A stretch of 64,000 bases of DNA from Thiodiazotropha sp040793985 (lineage in GTDB: Bacteria > Pseudomonadota > Gammaproteobacteria > Chromatiales > Chromatiaceae), in contig JBFNJI010000003.1 of the NCBI GenBank assembly GCA_040793985.1, positions 1-64,000 of the forward strand. The letters run 5' to 3'. How positions within the stretch are numbered: the first letter of the stretch is position 1; each line of letters begins with the position of its first letter. The translations under genes and the position numbers were made by a program. Shown one piece after another: positions 1 through 8,282 of this stretch. The notes beneath the pieces were generated by a model. That model did not search any database. It saw only the letters and a program-made list of their open reading frames with translations, and was not told the DNA's origin.

Positions 1-85
1 TTCCCTCGGTGGATTACCACCCACCGTTTACGCCAATCAGGACCGGAAAAACTCTAGTTTTGAACTGTCAACTTGACGGGGAAGC

Positions 86-259
86 TTACGTATCGGGCTC
101 TAAAACAGGGTCAACTGAAACATAAGGTCTCGTTACTGCTTCAGCTTGCTCATGCATTACTTCCACGACTTTTTCATTGGCGCGCAAAATACGGAATGTA
201 GCCCAAGCAAAAAACCCTGTAATGATTACTAATGCGCCTGTCAAATAGTCAATCATCAT
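86..259 (-). CDS. small single-pass membrane protein, 57 aa
   Basis: This open frame begins with two adjacent ATG codons, preceded by a good AGGAAGA ribosome site, and runs to a TAA. Residues about 4-22 form one hydrophobic segment (LTGALVIITGFFAWATF), followed by a charged stretch and an acidic tail ending PVLEPDT. The layout (one N-terminal membrane helix, short cytoplasmic tail containing TRPYVSV) is common among unnamed small membrane proteins. It lies just downstream of the 316-residue gene on the same strand, with about 90 bases between. I do not recognise a family and infer no function. The ribosome site and clean membrane helix are the main arguments that it is real. Confidence 0.5.
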   Translation of the reverse strand: MMIDYLTGALVIITGFFAWATFRILRANEKVVEVMHEQAEAVTRPYVSVDPVLEPDT

Positions 260-352
260 GCTCTTCCTTTAAGCCCTAATGACAATGATATGGGGTGGCG
301 GCGAAGCCGAAGTCCCAGCCCCGTAGGGGCGACATGATTTTCATGTTAGAAG

Positions 353-1303
353 CTATTTCCGCAACTCCATAATTTGGACTGGCTTATACATTGTGCAGAA
401 GACTTCGATCCCCAGCTTGATTATTAAGGCTGTGATGTAGACGGCGATTGCATAAATTCCGATGCTTAGGCCAGTTAAGGTGGCGACGATAGCAGACGTA
501 AGGTACCGCTTATCAAAAACAGCCTCCATCCCATTTGTGCTCCACATTTTGTAAACATCACTGTGTTTATCGCATAGCGAATGCCAAATGACCGATTGGA
601 AAGCGGCCAAGATGCCTTTTCCCAGCTTTTTTCTTTCAACGAACTGCGCTGGGGAGGGGAGTTTTTGTTTTTCATCATACGAGAGTAGGCCCACTGATTC
701 TTTGTGGACCTGATCGACGAAATCCAAAGCGCCCTCAGGGACTGTGCCACCTAACGCTTCGAGAATTTCATCCTCGTGTTTCGAGTAAACAATTTTTCCG
801 GCCTCATCTTGAATTTGCTGGGGATCGAGATAATCATTGCTTGGTTGAGCGATGCTAGCCAGAAGAGCTTCATCCTCGAACCTTTTTGCTAACGAGACCT
901 TATATTCAGATTTCCTAGCTTCAGAAGTGATATTGCCGACATTTTTTAAGGCCTCAACCATAAATGGGCGGGCTGATTGCAAATTCTTTTGGCGCAGGTA
1001 GCAAATTGCCAAGAGAGATGTAGCTTCAAGATACACCCTGGTTCGGGCAGAAACCTTTTGGCGAACACCTATAAAGCCCTGAATGGCCGTATTCAGCTCA
1101 CCGACTTCCATTGCCGTTTCAAACAACCAATTCTTTGCTTGCATCAGCCGGGTTTCATGACCGGTGGGACGCAAGAGATTTTGAATAGATAACGTGATTT
1201 CCTTAGCGCGTTTGTAATCCCGGCGGGCAGCAGCCTGTTTCAACGCGGGCTCCAGAACACGAAGTCTTCCCTTTTGCTCTTCCGTTAATTTTCGTGGTGC
1301 CAT
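353..1303 (-). CDS. unrecognised membrane-anchored protein, 316 aa
   Basis: The N-terminal half is helical and rich in alanine and lysine (EEQKGRLRVLEPALKQAAARR, then TPR-like helices around residues 60-125). The C-terminal part has one or two hydrophobic segments at about residues 268-305 (SAIVATLTGLSIGIYAIAVY onward), so it is probably a cytoplasmic domain tethered to the inner membrane. Base composition is more AT-rich than the housekeeping genes to the right, which fits acquired DNA. A 10-base inverted repeat (TGTTAGAAGC at 344-353, GCTTCTAACA at 1313-1322) tightly brackets the gene. I do not recognise the family. It shares the patch with other small accessory genes. Confidence 0.6.
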   Translation of the reverse strand: MAPRKLTEEQKGRLRVLEPALKQAAARRDYKRAKEITLSIQNLLRPTGHETRLMQAKNWLFETAMEVGELNTAIQGFIGVRQKVSARTRVYLEATSLLAICYLRQKNLQSARPFMVEALKNVGNITSEARKSEYKVSLAKRFEDEALLASIAQPSNDYLDPQQIQDEAGKIVYSKHEDEILEALGGTVPEGALDFVDQVHKESVGLLSYDEKQKLPSPAQFVERKKLGKGILAAFQSVIWHSLCDKHSDVYKMWSTNGMEAVFDKRYLTSAIVATLTGLSIGIYAIAVYITALIIKLGIEVFCTMYKPVQIMELRK

Positions 1304-1364
1304 GTTCTTTTTGCTTCTAACAGGTGCTTATGTAGACGTCATAAATATTGTTTTATGTGGTCGT

Positions 1365-2036
1365 CACGAATATTGTGATACGTGTAAATAGTCCTCAACT
1401 CTCTCTCTTTGTCTGGGAATCGAGAGATAATTGGCATTTGTCGGTTTGGTTTGATGGAAAACAGCATCCTGCCAGAGAGGATTCCCTTAATTCTCTTTAG
1501 GTTATCAGAAGTCGCGGTTAAAGCTAAATAGTCAGGAAGCCAGTTCCTGATCAGCTGGCTCTAGATTGTTCAGGGTGGCAATGGCTCTGGTGGAATTCTC
1601 GTTAATCTTCCTTGTAAAACCGCCGCCAAGGCAAACTGAACAGCGATGCGGTCTCTGCCGGTCGATTGATTGCAATTTCATAGGCCCGCATGAGGTTCTC
1701 CTCCGACAAGACTGCTTCGACTTCGCCATCGGTGAGGGTGCTGCCTTCATAGAGCAGTTGCAGTCGCTGGCAGTAGTGGGCGGCGAGGTTGAGGTCGTTC
1801 AGGACGACGATGACGGCTTGTCCCGCCTCGCAGTGTCCACTGAGCAGGGTCATGACATCGAGCTGATGGGCGGGTTCGAGAGCGGAGACGGGTTCGTCCG
1901 CCAGCAGGATGTCGGGTTCGGTGACCAGGGCGCGGGCGAGCAGGTCGGTCTGGCAGATGACCCGTTCGATCAGCTTTCGGTCCTCTTGCCCGGGGGGGGG
2001 CTGCCAGGGTTCCAGGTTGGAGGTGCGACGAACAAC
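1365..2036 (-). repeat. left copy of a diverged partial duplication of the btuD 3' region
   Basis: This stretch aligns along its length with 3346-4066. It covers the last part of the btuD-like gene plus about 215 bases of non-coding DNA beyond its stop. By eye the two copies are roughly 80-85 percent identical, in the non-coding part as well as the coding part. The aligned block starts in both copies at a near-palindrome, CACGAATATTGTG (1365 and 3346). The right copy is the intact operon; this one is a remnant. The 1.3 kb between them carries two possible cargo genes and a terminator. Confidence 0.8.
1602..2036 (-). pseudogene. truncated, internally deleted btuD-like ATPase remnant
   Basis: In the minus frame this reads RTSNLEPWQ..., DRKLIERVICQTDLLA, RALVTEPDILLADEPVSALEPAHQ and ends ...LPWRRFYKED, clearly matching residues 102-262 of the intact ATPase at 3581-4369. 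The N-terminal 100 residues with Walker A are absent. An in-frame 60-base deletion has removed the equivalent of residues 132-151, including the LSGGEQ signature, between two copies of the triplet Leu-Leu-Ala. The remaining frame is open, with Walker B and the H-loop region present (the H-loop His is Asn). It cannot hydrolyse ATP as a transporter ATPase and is best regarded as a decaying copy. Confidence 0.85.
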
Positions 2037-2262
2037 AGGGGACAGGCCACGGTTTATTGCATTATTGACGGCTGTTACTGAATGTTTAATGTGGTCTATC
2101 CCTATTACTCTATGTGAAATCAGATAAATATCAATAAAACAATGCGTTACGAAAAATAGAGCAATAAACGAAATAAAAGCACTAGATAAAGACTACTAAT
2201 TCTTGACCTGTTATTTTTCCAGGAGTATGATTCGTGCCAATGGTTAAGCAAAGGTGTCAAAT

Positions 2263-2991
2263 ATGCCAAAGCAAATAGATTACCCAAGGGCCTCGATGAA
2301 GAACTGCTTTGTCTTGTCAGATGCGGTTAATGATTTGGGCGGGCAATGCAGCGCAGCCATGGCAGCCGACAAACTTGGTAAGCAACACACTAGTGGAGCT
2401 TATAAAGCGTTAGTTGGCGCAGCCGTGAAATATGGATTGCTCACGAACAAGAAGGGGCAACTGACTGTAACTCAGGTCTACCGAGACATAAGGCTTGCAT
2501 ACGATGAGGCAGAGGCAAAGAAAGAAACCCAAAAGGCGTTTTTAACACCACCATTGTTTTCAGATATTTTTTCACGTTTTGAGAACAAGCCACTACCAGT
2601 TGCCCACTTCGAAAAGCTCTTGATTCGTGAATTTGACGTACCCGAGGGGTTTGCATCTCGGGTCAGTGGGTACTTTTTGGAAGGAGCCAAACAATGTGGG
2701 CTTCTAGGTGATGGAGACATACTTTCTCGAGATTCGGATGATGCAAATCAAATTATCGTAAATGGAGATGGCAACGGCGCGCCGGTAGAGAGCGAAAGTT
2801 CTTCAGTACCGTTACAAGAGATTTCCCACCCCGCAGAAGAGGAGGGCAAGTTTTCAGTACGAATAAAAGGGCCAGGTATGGACTCGCTTATTGTTGTTAA
2901 TGAGGAGGAGGACCTCTTCATAGTTAAGGCGATGTTGAAAAAAGTGGAGAAGCGACTCGCAATCGAAGACGACGAATGGGATGACGCATAA
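2263..2991 (+). CDS. unrecognised protein with winged-helix-like N-terminus, 242 aa
   Basis: The chosen start is the ATG at 2263, six bases after AAGGTG; a GTG at 2254 in the same frame lacks a ribosome site. Residues 1-65 (CSAAMAADKLGKQHTSGAY, then KYGLLTNKKGQLTVT) look like a winged helix, and residues 95-150 (LPVAHFEKLLIREFDVPEG onward) look like a second one. The C-terminal third is acidic and low-complexity and ends EDDEWDDA. The general plan resembles small DNA-binding proteins of accessory regions (DUF5343-like, uncertain). It sits alone between the two copies of the btuD duplication and is followed by its own terminator, so it reads as a self-contained cargo gene. Confidence 0.6.
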   Translation: MPKQIDYPRASMKNCFVLSDAVNDLGGQCSAAMAADKLGKQHTSGAYKALVGAAVKYGLLTNKKGQLTVTQVYRDIRLAYDEAEAKKETQKAFLTPPLFSDIFSRFENKPLPVAHFEKLLIREFDVPEGFASRVSGYFLEGAKQCGLLGDGDILSRDSDDANQIIVNGDGNGAPVESESSSVPLQEISHPAEEEGKFSVRIKGPGMDSLIVVNEEEDLFIVKAMLKKVEKRLAIEDDEWDDA

Positions 2992-2997
2992 AAAATT

Positions 2998-3028
2998 AAA
3001 GCCCCTGTAGCTAGGCTAAAGGGGCTTT
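2998..3028 (+). terminator. intrinsic terminator after the winged-helix-like gene
   Basis: AAAGCCCCT and AGGGGCTTT form a 9-base-pair stem around a loop of about 13 bases, starting 7 bases after the stop codon at 2991. The A-rich left flank and short T run mean it could act in both directions. Confidence 0.7.
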
Positions 3029-3156
3029 AAATCTTCCGCGGGTGCTAAGGGTTGCCCAAAGGAAGGCCTGACCTACACACACCATTGGAAAGTTTGGCGA
3101 CTAAATAATGGCTTGTGATAAGGCGGGTGTCAAGGAACCCTGAAAGGTGCTAGGCA

Positions 3157-3288
3157 ATGAAAAAGCCCCCCTTTCCGGCGCCACCCGGTAAAAAGTGGAT
3201 TTTTAAGAAGTGGTTTATCCACTACAAAACGGGCCAAAAAGTGTATCCGAAAACTGCGGAATGCTTTTGCTTTTTGGTAAACGCATAA
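3157..3288 (+). CDS. possible small basic protein, 43 aa
   Basis: An ATG with a well-placed AAAGGTG ribosome site seven bases upstream opens a 43-codon frame. The product begins MKKPPFPAPPGKKW and contains KKWFIHYKTGQKVYPKTAE, ending CFLVNA. The aromatic/basic pattern resembles small proteins of integrative elements that carry a HWRTGK-like motif, from memory only. It lies between the terminator and the right copy of the btuD duplication. A 72-codon opposite-strand frame over the same bases has no support. Confidence is moderate because of the length. Confidence 0.45.
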   Translation: MKKPPFPAPPGKKWIFKKWFIHYKTGQKVYPKTAECFCFLVNA

Positions 3289-3345
3289 CTCTAACTGGGG
3301 CACCCAAGGGTGGGTGCCCGACCCTAGCAAATGGAATGAGGACGA

Positions 3346-4066
3346 CACGAATATTGTGATATGTGGAAAAAGTTCTCATCTCTCTCCTTGTCTGGGAATC
3401 GAGAGATAACTGGCAGCTGTCGGTTTGAGTCGATGGAAAATAGCATCCTGCCAGAGAGGATTCCCTTAATTATTATTAGGTTATCAGAAGTTACCACTAA
3501 AGCTAAATAGTCAGGAAGCTGGTTCCTGTGCCGCTGGCTGTAGATTGTTCAGGGTGGTAATGGGTTTTGTTGGATCTTCTTCAATCGTCTTTATGAAGCC
3601 GCCGCCAAGGCAAACTGGTGGGTGTTAACGCGTTCCCATTGGCTTTGGTCAGTGCAATGTCATAGGCATCGGCCAGATTCTTCTCATTGAGTACCGCTTC
3701 CGCTGACCCTTCCGCGAGGGTGGTGCCCAGATGCAGCAGCTGCAGCCGATGGCAGTAGTGAGCCGCCAGACTGAGGTCATGGAGGACGACAATGACTGAG
3801 TGGCCGCTTTCGCAGTGTTGTCTCAGCAGGTTCATGACATCGAGTTGATGGGCGGGGTCGAGGGCGGAGACGGGTTCGTCCGCGAGCAGGATGTCGGGTT
3901 CGGTGACCAGGGCGCGGGCGAGGAGGACGCGGGCCTGTTCGCCGCCGGAGAGGGTGTTGAAGGCGCGATCCCGGAACGCCAGCAGATCGGTCTGCCGGAT
4001 GACCCTTTCGATGATCTCCCTGTCCGCTTCTCCCACGGATTGCCAGGGCTCCAGGTGGGGGGTGCG
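3346..4066 (-). repeat. right copy of the btuD 3'-region duplication (intact side)
   Basis: Partner of 1365-2036. It includes codons 102-262 of the intact btuD-like gene and its downstream 235 bases. The non-coding part holds a conserved inverted pair: GGGAATC with GATTCCC, and inside it CTGGCAG with CTGCCAG (about 3391-3465). Both pairs survive in the left copy, with one C-to-T change that still allows G-U pairing. Confidence 0.8.
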
Positions 4067-4369
4067 GCCGAGTTCGATGATCCGCTCCACGCTCATGGGC
4101 CAGGCGATCTCGCTCAGTTGCGGGAGGTAGGCGATACGCCTGGCTCGCGCTTGGTAGGGGAGGGATTCGACTCCTTGACCGTCGAGGGTGAGCTCGCCTT
4201 CGTCCGGTTCGATCACGCCGGCGAGGATGCGCAGCAGGGTGCTCTTGCCCGCGCCGTTGGGACCGATCAGGCCCAGCATCTCCCCCGGTTGCAGTGTCAT
4301 GTCCACATCCTTGAGGATCGGCCGTTGTCCACGGCTGAGGGAGAGCGCCCTACCGCTCAACAGACTCAT
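3581..4369 (-). CDS. btuD: cobalamin-type ABC transporter ATP-binding protein
   Basis: This 262-residue ATPase of the BtuD/FhuC/HmuV family would power import through the adjacent FecCD-type permease. Walker A is GPNGAGKS (36-43), the signature LSGGEQ is at 140-145, Walker B ILLADE at 160-165 and the H-loop His at 197. All are intact, unlike the remnant at 1602-2036. Its ATG overlaps the permease stop by four bases, so the two are translationally coupled. Heme or siderophore substrate is possible for the family as a whole, but the cobalamin riboswitch heading the operon makes a B12-type corrinoid the likely cargo. Confidence 0.88.
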   Translation of the reverse strand: MSLLSGRALSLSRGQRPILKDVDMTLQPGEMLGLIGPNGAGKSTLLRILAGVIEPDEGELTLDGQGVESLPYQARARRIAYLPQLSEIAWPMSVERIIELGRTPHLEPWQSVGEADREIIERVIRQTDLLAFRDRAFNTLSGGEQARVLLARALVTEPDILLADEPVSALDPAHQLDVMNLLRQHCESGHSVIVVLHDLSLAAHYCHRLQLLHLGTTLAEGSAEAVLNEKNLADAYDIALTKANGNALTPTSLPWRRLHKDD

Positions 4370-5367
4370 ACGCCCCTCCTTCTATGGTGCAGGATCAGCC
4401 AGAGAAAGAAGGGGGCGCCGATGAGGGAGGTGACCACGCCGACCTTGATCTCGCCCTCTACCGGCAGCAGGCGTACCCCCATGTCGGCGAGCATCAGCAG
4501 CAGTGCGCCGCCCATGGCGCTGGGGATCAGCAGCCGGCTGGGCTGGTAGCCCACCAGGGGGCGCAGCAGGTGGGGCACCACCAGGCCGATGAAGCCGATG
4601 GCGCCGGTGACGGAGATGGCCGATCCCACCGCCAGGGCGACGGCGAAAAAGAGGCGTCTTCTCAGATTGGGCAGGTCGGCGCCCATGGAGCTGGCGGTCT
4701 CCTCCCCCAGGGTGAGGAGGTCGAGGGGGCGGCCCTGTTGCCACACCAGCAGCCAACCCAGCAGGGTGCCGGGGAGGAGAATCCACAGCTCGTTGCGGCT
4801 GACATTGGCCAGGGAGCCGAGCATCCAGAGGGCGATCTCCTGCACCGCGTAGGGGCTGGGGGCGAGGTTGAGCAGCAGGGAGACCAGGGCCAGGGCGAAG
4901 GCGTTGACCGCCACCCCCGCCAGGATCAGTGTGAGGGTGCCCCCGTCGCGACCGGCCAGGAGGTAGACTGTCAGGGTCGCCAGCAGGGCTCCCGCCATGC
5001 CACCTAAAGGCAGTGCGTAGGCGAAGAGACCGGCGACGCCGAAGTAGAGGGTGATCACGGCACCCAGGGCCGCGCCGCTGGCGCTGCCCACCAGGCCGGG
5101 ACTGGCCAGGGGATTGCGCAGCAGGGATTGCATCACCGCGCCGCAGAGGCCGAGGGAGGCACCGGCCAGCAGGGCCACCAGGGTTCTCGGGATGCGCAGC
5201 TCGGTGAGGATCAGGCTGTAGACGCCGGGCTTGTCGCCGAAGCTCTCCTGCAATGCCTGCATCAGCGGCAGCGGTTGGCTGCCGATGGTCAGGGAGAGCA
5301 GGGCGGTAATGACGATGGCGCCGCCGAGGGAGAGCATCAGCCGGTGTTGTCTGACGGCGGCGATCAT
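4366..5367 (-). CDS. btuC: FecCD-family ABC permease, cobalamin-type
   Basis: A 333-residue inner-membrane permease with the usual many hydrophobic segments and the FecCD hallmarks ELRIPRTLVALLAGASLGLCG (about 57-77), GLVGSASGAALGAV and IGFIGLVVPHLLR near residue 260. It pairs as a dimer with the ATPase and receives substrate from the periplasmic binding protein. It overlaps the genes on both sides by four bases. Start ATG at 5367 fits the family's N-terminus. Very high local GC explains the long spurious frames on the other strand. Confidence 0.9.
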   Translation of the reverse strand: MIAAVRQHRLMLSLGGAIVITALLSLTIGSQPLPLMQALQESFGDKPGVYSLILTELRIPRTLVALLAGASLGLCGAVMQSLLRNPLASPGLVGSASGAALGAVITLYFGVAGLFAYALPLGGMAGALLATLTVYLLAGRDGGTLTLILAGVAVNAFALALVSLLLNLAPSPYAVQEIALWMLGSLANVSRNELWILLPGTLLGWLLVWQQGRPLDLLTLGEETASSMGADLPNLRRRLFFAVALAVGSAISVTGAIGFIGLVVPHLLRPLVGYQPSRLLIPSAMGGALLLMLADMGVRLLPVEGEIKVGVVTSLIGAPFFLWLILHHRRRGV

Positions 5368-6194
5368 CGATCTCTCTCCCTCACTCTCGCCTTCTGTAAC
5401 AGTTCTACTGCATCTGCCAGCATCGGTCCGGGGCAGATCCAGTGCTTGTAGGGTATCTCCACCATGGGATTGTTCGCCAGCAGGCGTTGCAGGGCGGGGT
5501 GGCGCAGCTGTCTCTCCGCCAGGGAATCCCCCGAGCCGCTATAGGTCGAGGTGAAGATGGTCTCGGGTTGCCAGTAGAGGACCTTTTCCAATGGCACCGG
5601 GCTATAGCCCTTGACCCCATGTTGAGTCGCCAGGTTGCGCCAGCCCGCGAGTCGCAGGGCCTCGTCCTGCAGGGTGTCGCTGCCGCTGGTGTAGCCGCGG
5701 GGTTGCAGGAAGATCGCAGTCGGTGGGTGTGTGGGTTCTTCTGCTTTGGACCGCAGTCGTTGTTGCATCTGCTGTATCAGCGATTCACCCCGTTCCCTCT
5801 GGCTCAGCCGGGTTGCCAGTTGACGAATATCCTCAACGATATCGTTGAAGCTATGACCAAGGGAGAGTGAATGCAGCGGGTAGCCCAACTGTTCGAGGGT
5901 GGTGCGCAGACGCGGGTTGTCGTGGGGTGTGACAAGCACCAGATCGGGTCGCAGGCGGATGATCTCTTCCGCCCTGGCGCGGTTGACCGGATAGCTATTG
6001 GCCTGATCCGCCACGAAGGAGCTGTCGGTATCCCGGGAGAGATAGCTGACCGAGGCTACCTGTTCCGGGTCGGCCAGCATCAGCAGCAGTTGGTCGCTGC
6101 AGAGGTTCACCGAGACCACCCGCTGGGGTGGCTCGGCTGCCGTTGCCAGTGATGACAACAGGATCAACAGTGCGGCGATCCTATGCGCCCGCAT
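5364..6194 (-). CDS. btuF: periplasmic corrinoid-binding protein, BtuF-like
   Basis: A 276-residue TroA/BtuF-type substrate-binding protein. Residues 1-19 are a signal peptide ending ATA-AEPPQR. The mature part starts with PQRVVSVNLCSDQLLLML, and AEEIIRLRPDLVLVT is the typical first-lobe helix-strand. A long connecting helix (FNDIVEDIRQLATRLSQRER) separates the lobes. It lies three bases after btuB and overlaps btuC by four, in the order expected of a B12 uptake operon. Annotation as a generic ABC binding protein would also be defensible. Confidence 0.82.
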   Translation of the reverse strand: MRAHRIAALLILLSSLATAAEPPQRVVSVNLCSDQLLLMLADPEQVASVSYLSRDTDSSFVADQANSYPVNRARAEEIIRLRPDLVLVTPHDNPRLRTTLEQLGYPLHSLSLGHSFNDIVEDIRQLATRLSQRERGESLIQQMQQRLRSKAEEPTHPPTAIFLQPRGYTSGSDTLQDEALRLAGWRNLATQHGVKGYSPVPLEKVLYWQPETIFTSTYSGSGDSLAERQLRHPALQRLLANNPMVEIPYKHWICPGPMLADAVELLQKARVRERDR

Positions 6195-6197
6195 GGC

Positions 6198-8156
6198 CTA
6201 CTCGATAAGATAGTTCAGGGTCAGCCAAAGGTTTCGCTCCGGTGCCGGGAAGAAGGCGGCGCGTCGGGTGAAGCCGGCATCGAATCCGACTGCGCCGGTA
6301 TTCGAGTACTCTTTATCGAGCAGATTATCGATCCGCAGGCCGATGCGCCAGGGGCCGGTGGTGAATTGCGAGCCCAGGTTGACGACGCCATAGCCGGGCA
6401 GCTCTTCGAAACTGTTGCTGAAGTCGCCGCCCATTACCCGTTGGCCGCTGAAGAGGCCTTCGGCAAAGAGATGCCACAGAGGTGACGGATGCCAGTCGCC
6501 GGATAGCCGGCCGGTACGGGCTGCGACCAGGGGAATCCGGTTGCCGTCGAAGGGCCCGGCGGTGATGCGGGGGTCGGTGTAGGTGAGGCTGCCGTTCAAC
6601 GTGATATCGGGACGGACCTGCCAGCTGCCCTCCAGCGTGGAGCCCTCGCGTCGTGTCTCGTCCAGGTTGATATTGCTGAACTCGGAGGCGTCGAAGCTGA
6701 TTTCGTTGTCGAGATCGAGCCGGTAGATCACCAGCTTGGCAGTGATACCGCTACGGCGCCACTCAACGCCGGCCTCGTGTGAGATGCCGGTCTGATTCTC
6801 CAGCCCCACCGGCTGGCCGAAGACCGGATTGGTGTGTTCGTCCACGGTGGCGAAGCGGAAATTCTCGTCGACACGAAGGAAAAAGCGCAGTGCATCGTTC
6901 GCCTGCAGGCTGAAGCCAAGGGCGCCGACGCGCTCGGAGTCGTCCAACCTGTCGATCCCGGCAAAGCTCTCGATCTGGTTATCGACCGAGGCGCGACGAA
7001 ATCCGGCGGTGACCGAGATGCGCTCGGTGGCGGGTAGGGTGACTTGGGCGTAGACGGCATCCACGGACTGATCGAGCAGGGTCGGACCGAAACTGGTCTG
7101 AAGTGCATAGTCCGTGCGTTCCAGGTCGGCACCGGCGGTGACCCGGGCCTCGCCATTGGCCATCGGGTAGACGCCGATAAAGCGGGGATTGAAGCCTTTG
7201 ACGGTTCTCTCCTGGGTCGCGAGCGATCCGGGGAAGGTACGGAAGCCGGTTTGGAACTTACGGTCGTTGTCGCGGTGGGTCAGCTCGCCTTCGAAGGACC
7301 AGTAGCGTCCCAATTGCTGGCGCAGGCCGAACCGGCTGACGTCTGTCTCGGTATCGCTGAAGTCGCCGGCGTAGGCGGCGGCGGACTGCCTGCGGTTCTG
7401 TGACAGCTCATCCGCAAAGAGAGAGCCCGGCAGCCGCTGAAAATGATCGATCCGCTGCTGTTCGAAGAAGAGATCGCCGCGCGCGTATTCATAGTCGAGG
7501 CGCAGGTTGAAATCGTTGCGATCCGTCTCGTTGTTATCGCGGTAGTTATCGCTGATCCGGCGCTTGGCGGAGAAGCGGTAGGCCAGCCCGTTGTCGAGCC
7601 GGTTGCCGATGTCGGCGTAGCCTTCGCGGCCATCGTAGCTGCCGGCGGCGGCCGCGATGTGGGCGGAGAATGTCTCGGGCTCACGGGTGATGATGTTGAC
7701 CATGCCGCCCACAGCCTGGTTGCCGTAGAGGGTGCCGGCGCTGCCCTGGACGATCTCGATCCGCGCCACCCGGCGCAGGTCGATGGCGTTGAGATCCGGC
7801 GCGGCGATGTCGCTGGGATTGTTGAGGCGTCGTCCGTCCAACAGGATCAGGGTGTTGGAGCCCGCCGTGGGGCCGAAACCCCGCATGTCGATGGTAGCCT
7901 GGCTGCCGTCACCGTAGAGGCTGTTGATCTGGATGCCGCTGCGGGACTGCAGCAGTTGTTGCAGGTTTCGCGCGTCGCTCCGTTCTATCTCGTCCCGCTC
8001 GATCACCGTGATGCCGGCCGGGGTTTCGATGCCCGTCTGTTCCGTGCGCGAGGCGCTGACGACGATGGTGGGCAGATGCGATGCCGCCAGAAGCGGCAGG
8101 TTGGCCACGAATAATATGCCGGCCGTTAACCACCGGTCTCTGTTGGAAAGTTTCAC
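6198..8156 (-). CDS. btuB: TonB-dependent outer-membrane receptor, BtuB-like
   Basis: I place the start at the GTG at 8156 (VKLSNRDRWLTAGILFVANL), with GGGAG eight bases upstream, because a signal peptide begins exactly there. An upstream in-frame ATG at 8267 would add 37 residues from the leader. The 652-residue product has a plug domain (TIVVSASRTE, then LLDGRRLNNPSDI and GSAGTLYGNQAVGGMVNIIT) and a beta-barrel that ends LWLTLNYLIE. It would bind corrinoid at the cell surface and pass it to BtuF using TonB energy. It is the first gene after the riboswitch. Confidence 0.88.
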   Translation of the reverse strand: MKLSNRDRWLTAGILFVANLPLLAASHLPTIVVSASRTEQTGIETPAGITVIERDEIERSDARNLQQLLQSRSGIQINSLYGDGSQATIDMRGFGPTAGSNTLILLDGRRLNNPSDIAAPDLNAIDLRRVARIEIVQGSAGTLYGNQAVGGMVNIITREPETFSAHIAAAAGSYDGREGYADIGNRLDNGLAYRFSAKRRISDNYRDNNETDRNDFNLRLDYEYARGDLFFEQQRIDHFQRLPGSLFADELSQNRRQSAAAYAGDFSDTETDVSRFGLRQQLGRYWSFEGELTHRDNDRKFQTGFRTFPGSLATQERTVKGFNPRFIGVYPMANGEARVTAGADLERTDYALQTSFGPTLLDQSVDAVYAQVTLPATERISVTAGFRRASVDNQIESFAGIDRLDDSERVGALGFSLQANDALRFFLRVDENFRFATVDEHTNPVFGQPVGLENQTGISHEAGVEWRRSGITAKLVIYRLDLDNEISFDASEFSNINLDETRREGSTLEGSWQVRPDITLNGSLTYTDPRITAGPFDGNRIPLVAARTGRLSGDWHPSPLWHLFAEGLFSGQRVMGGDFSNSFEELPGYGVVNLGSQFTTGPWRIGLRIDNLLDKEYSNTGAVGFDAGFTRRAAFFPAPERNLWLTLNYLIE

Positions 8157-8282
8157 AGTAAGGCTCCCGATGACGCACACCCGCGTCGATGGTTGGGTTG
8201 AGTGTGTGCAATGGGAGGAGAGACGGATCAGCGTTGAATGTGCCGGACGCGTCCCCATGTTGCCCACCGCAACACAGCGAAT

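Noticed and set aside
3130..3348. 72-codon minus-strand frame
   Set aside because: It conflicts with the 43-residue plus-strand gene, has no ribosome site and its composition is not protein-like.
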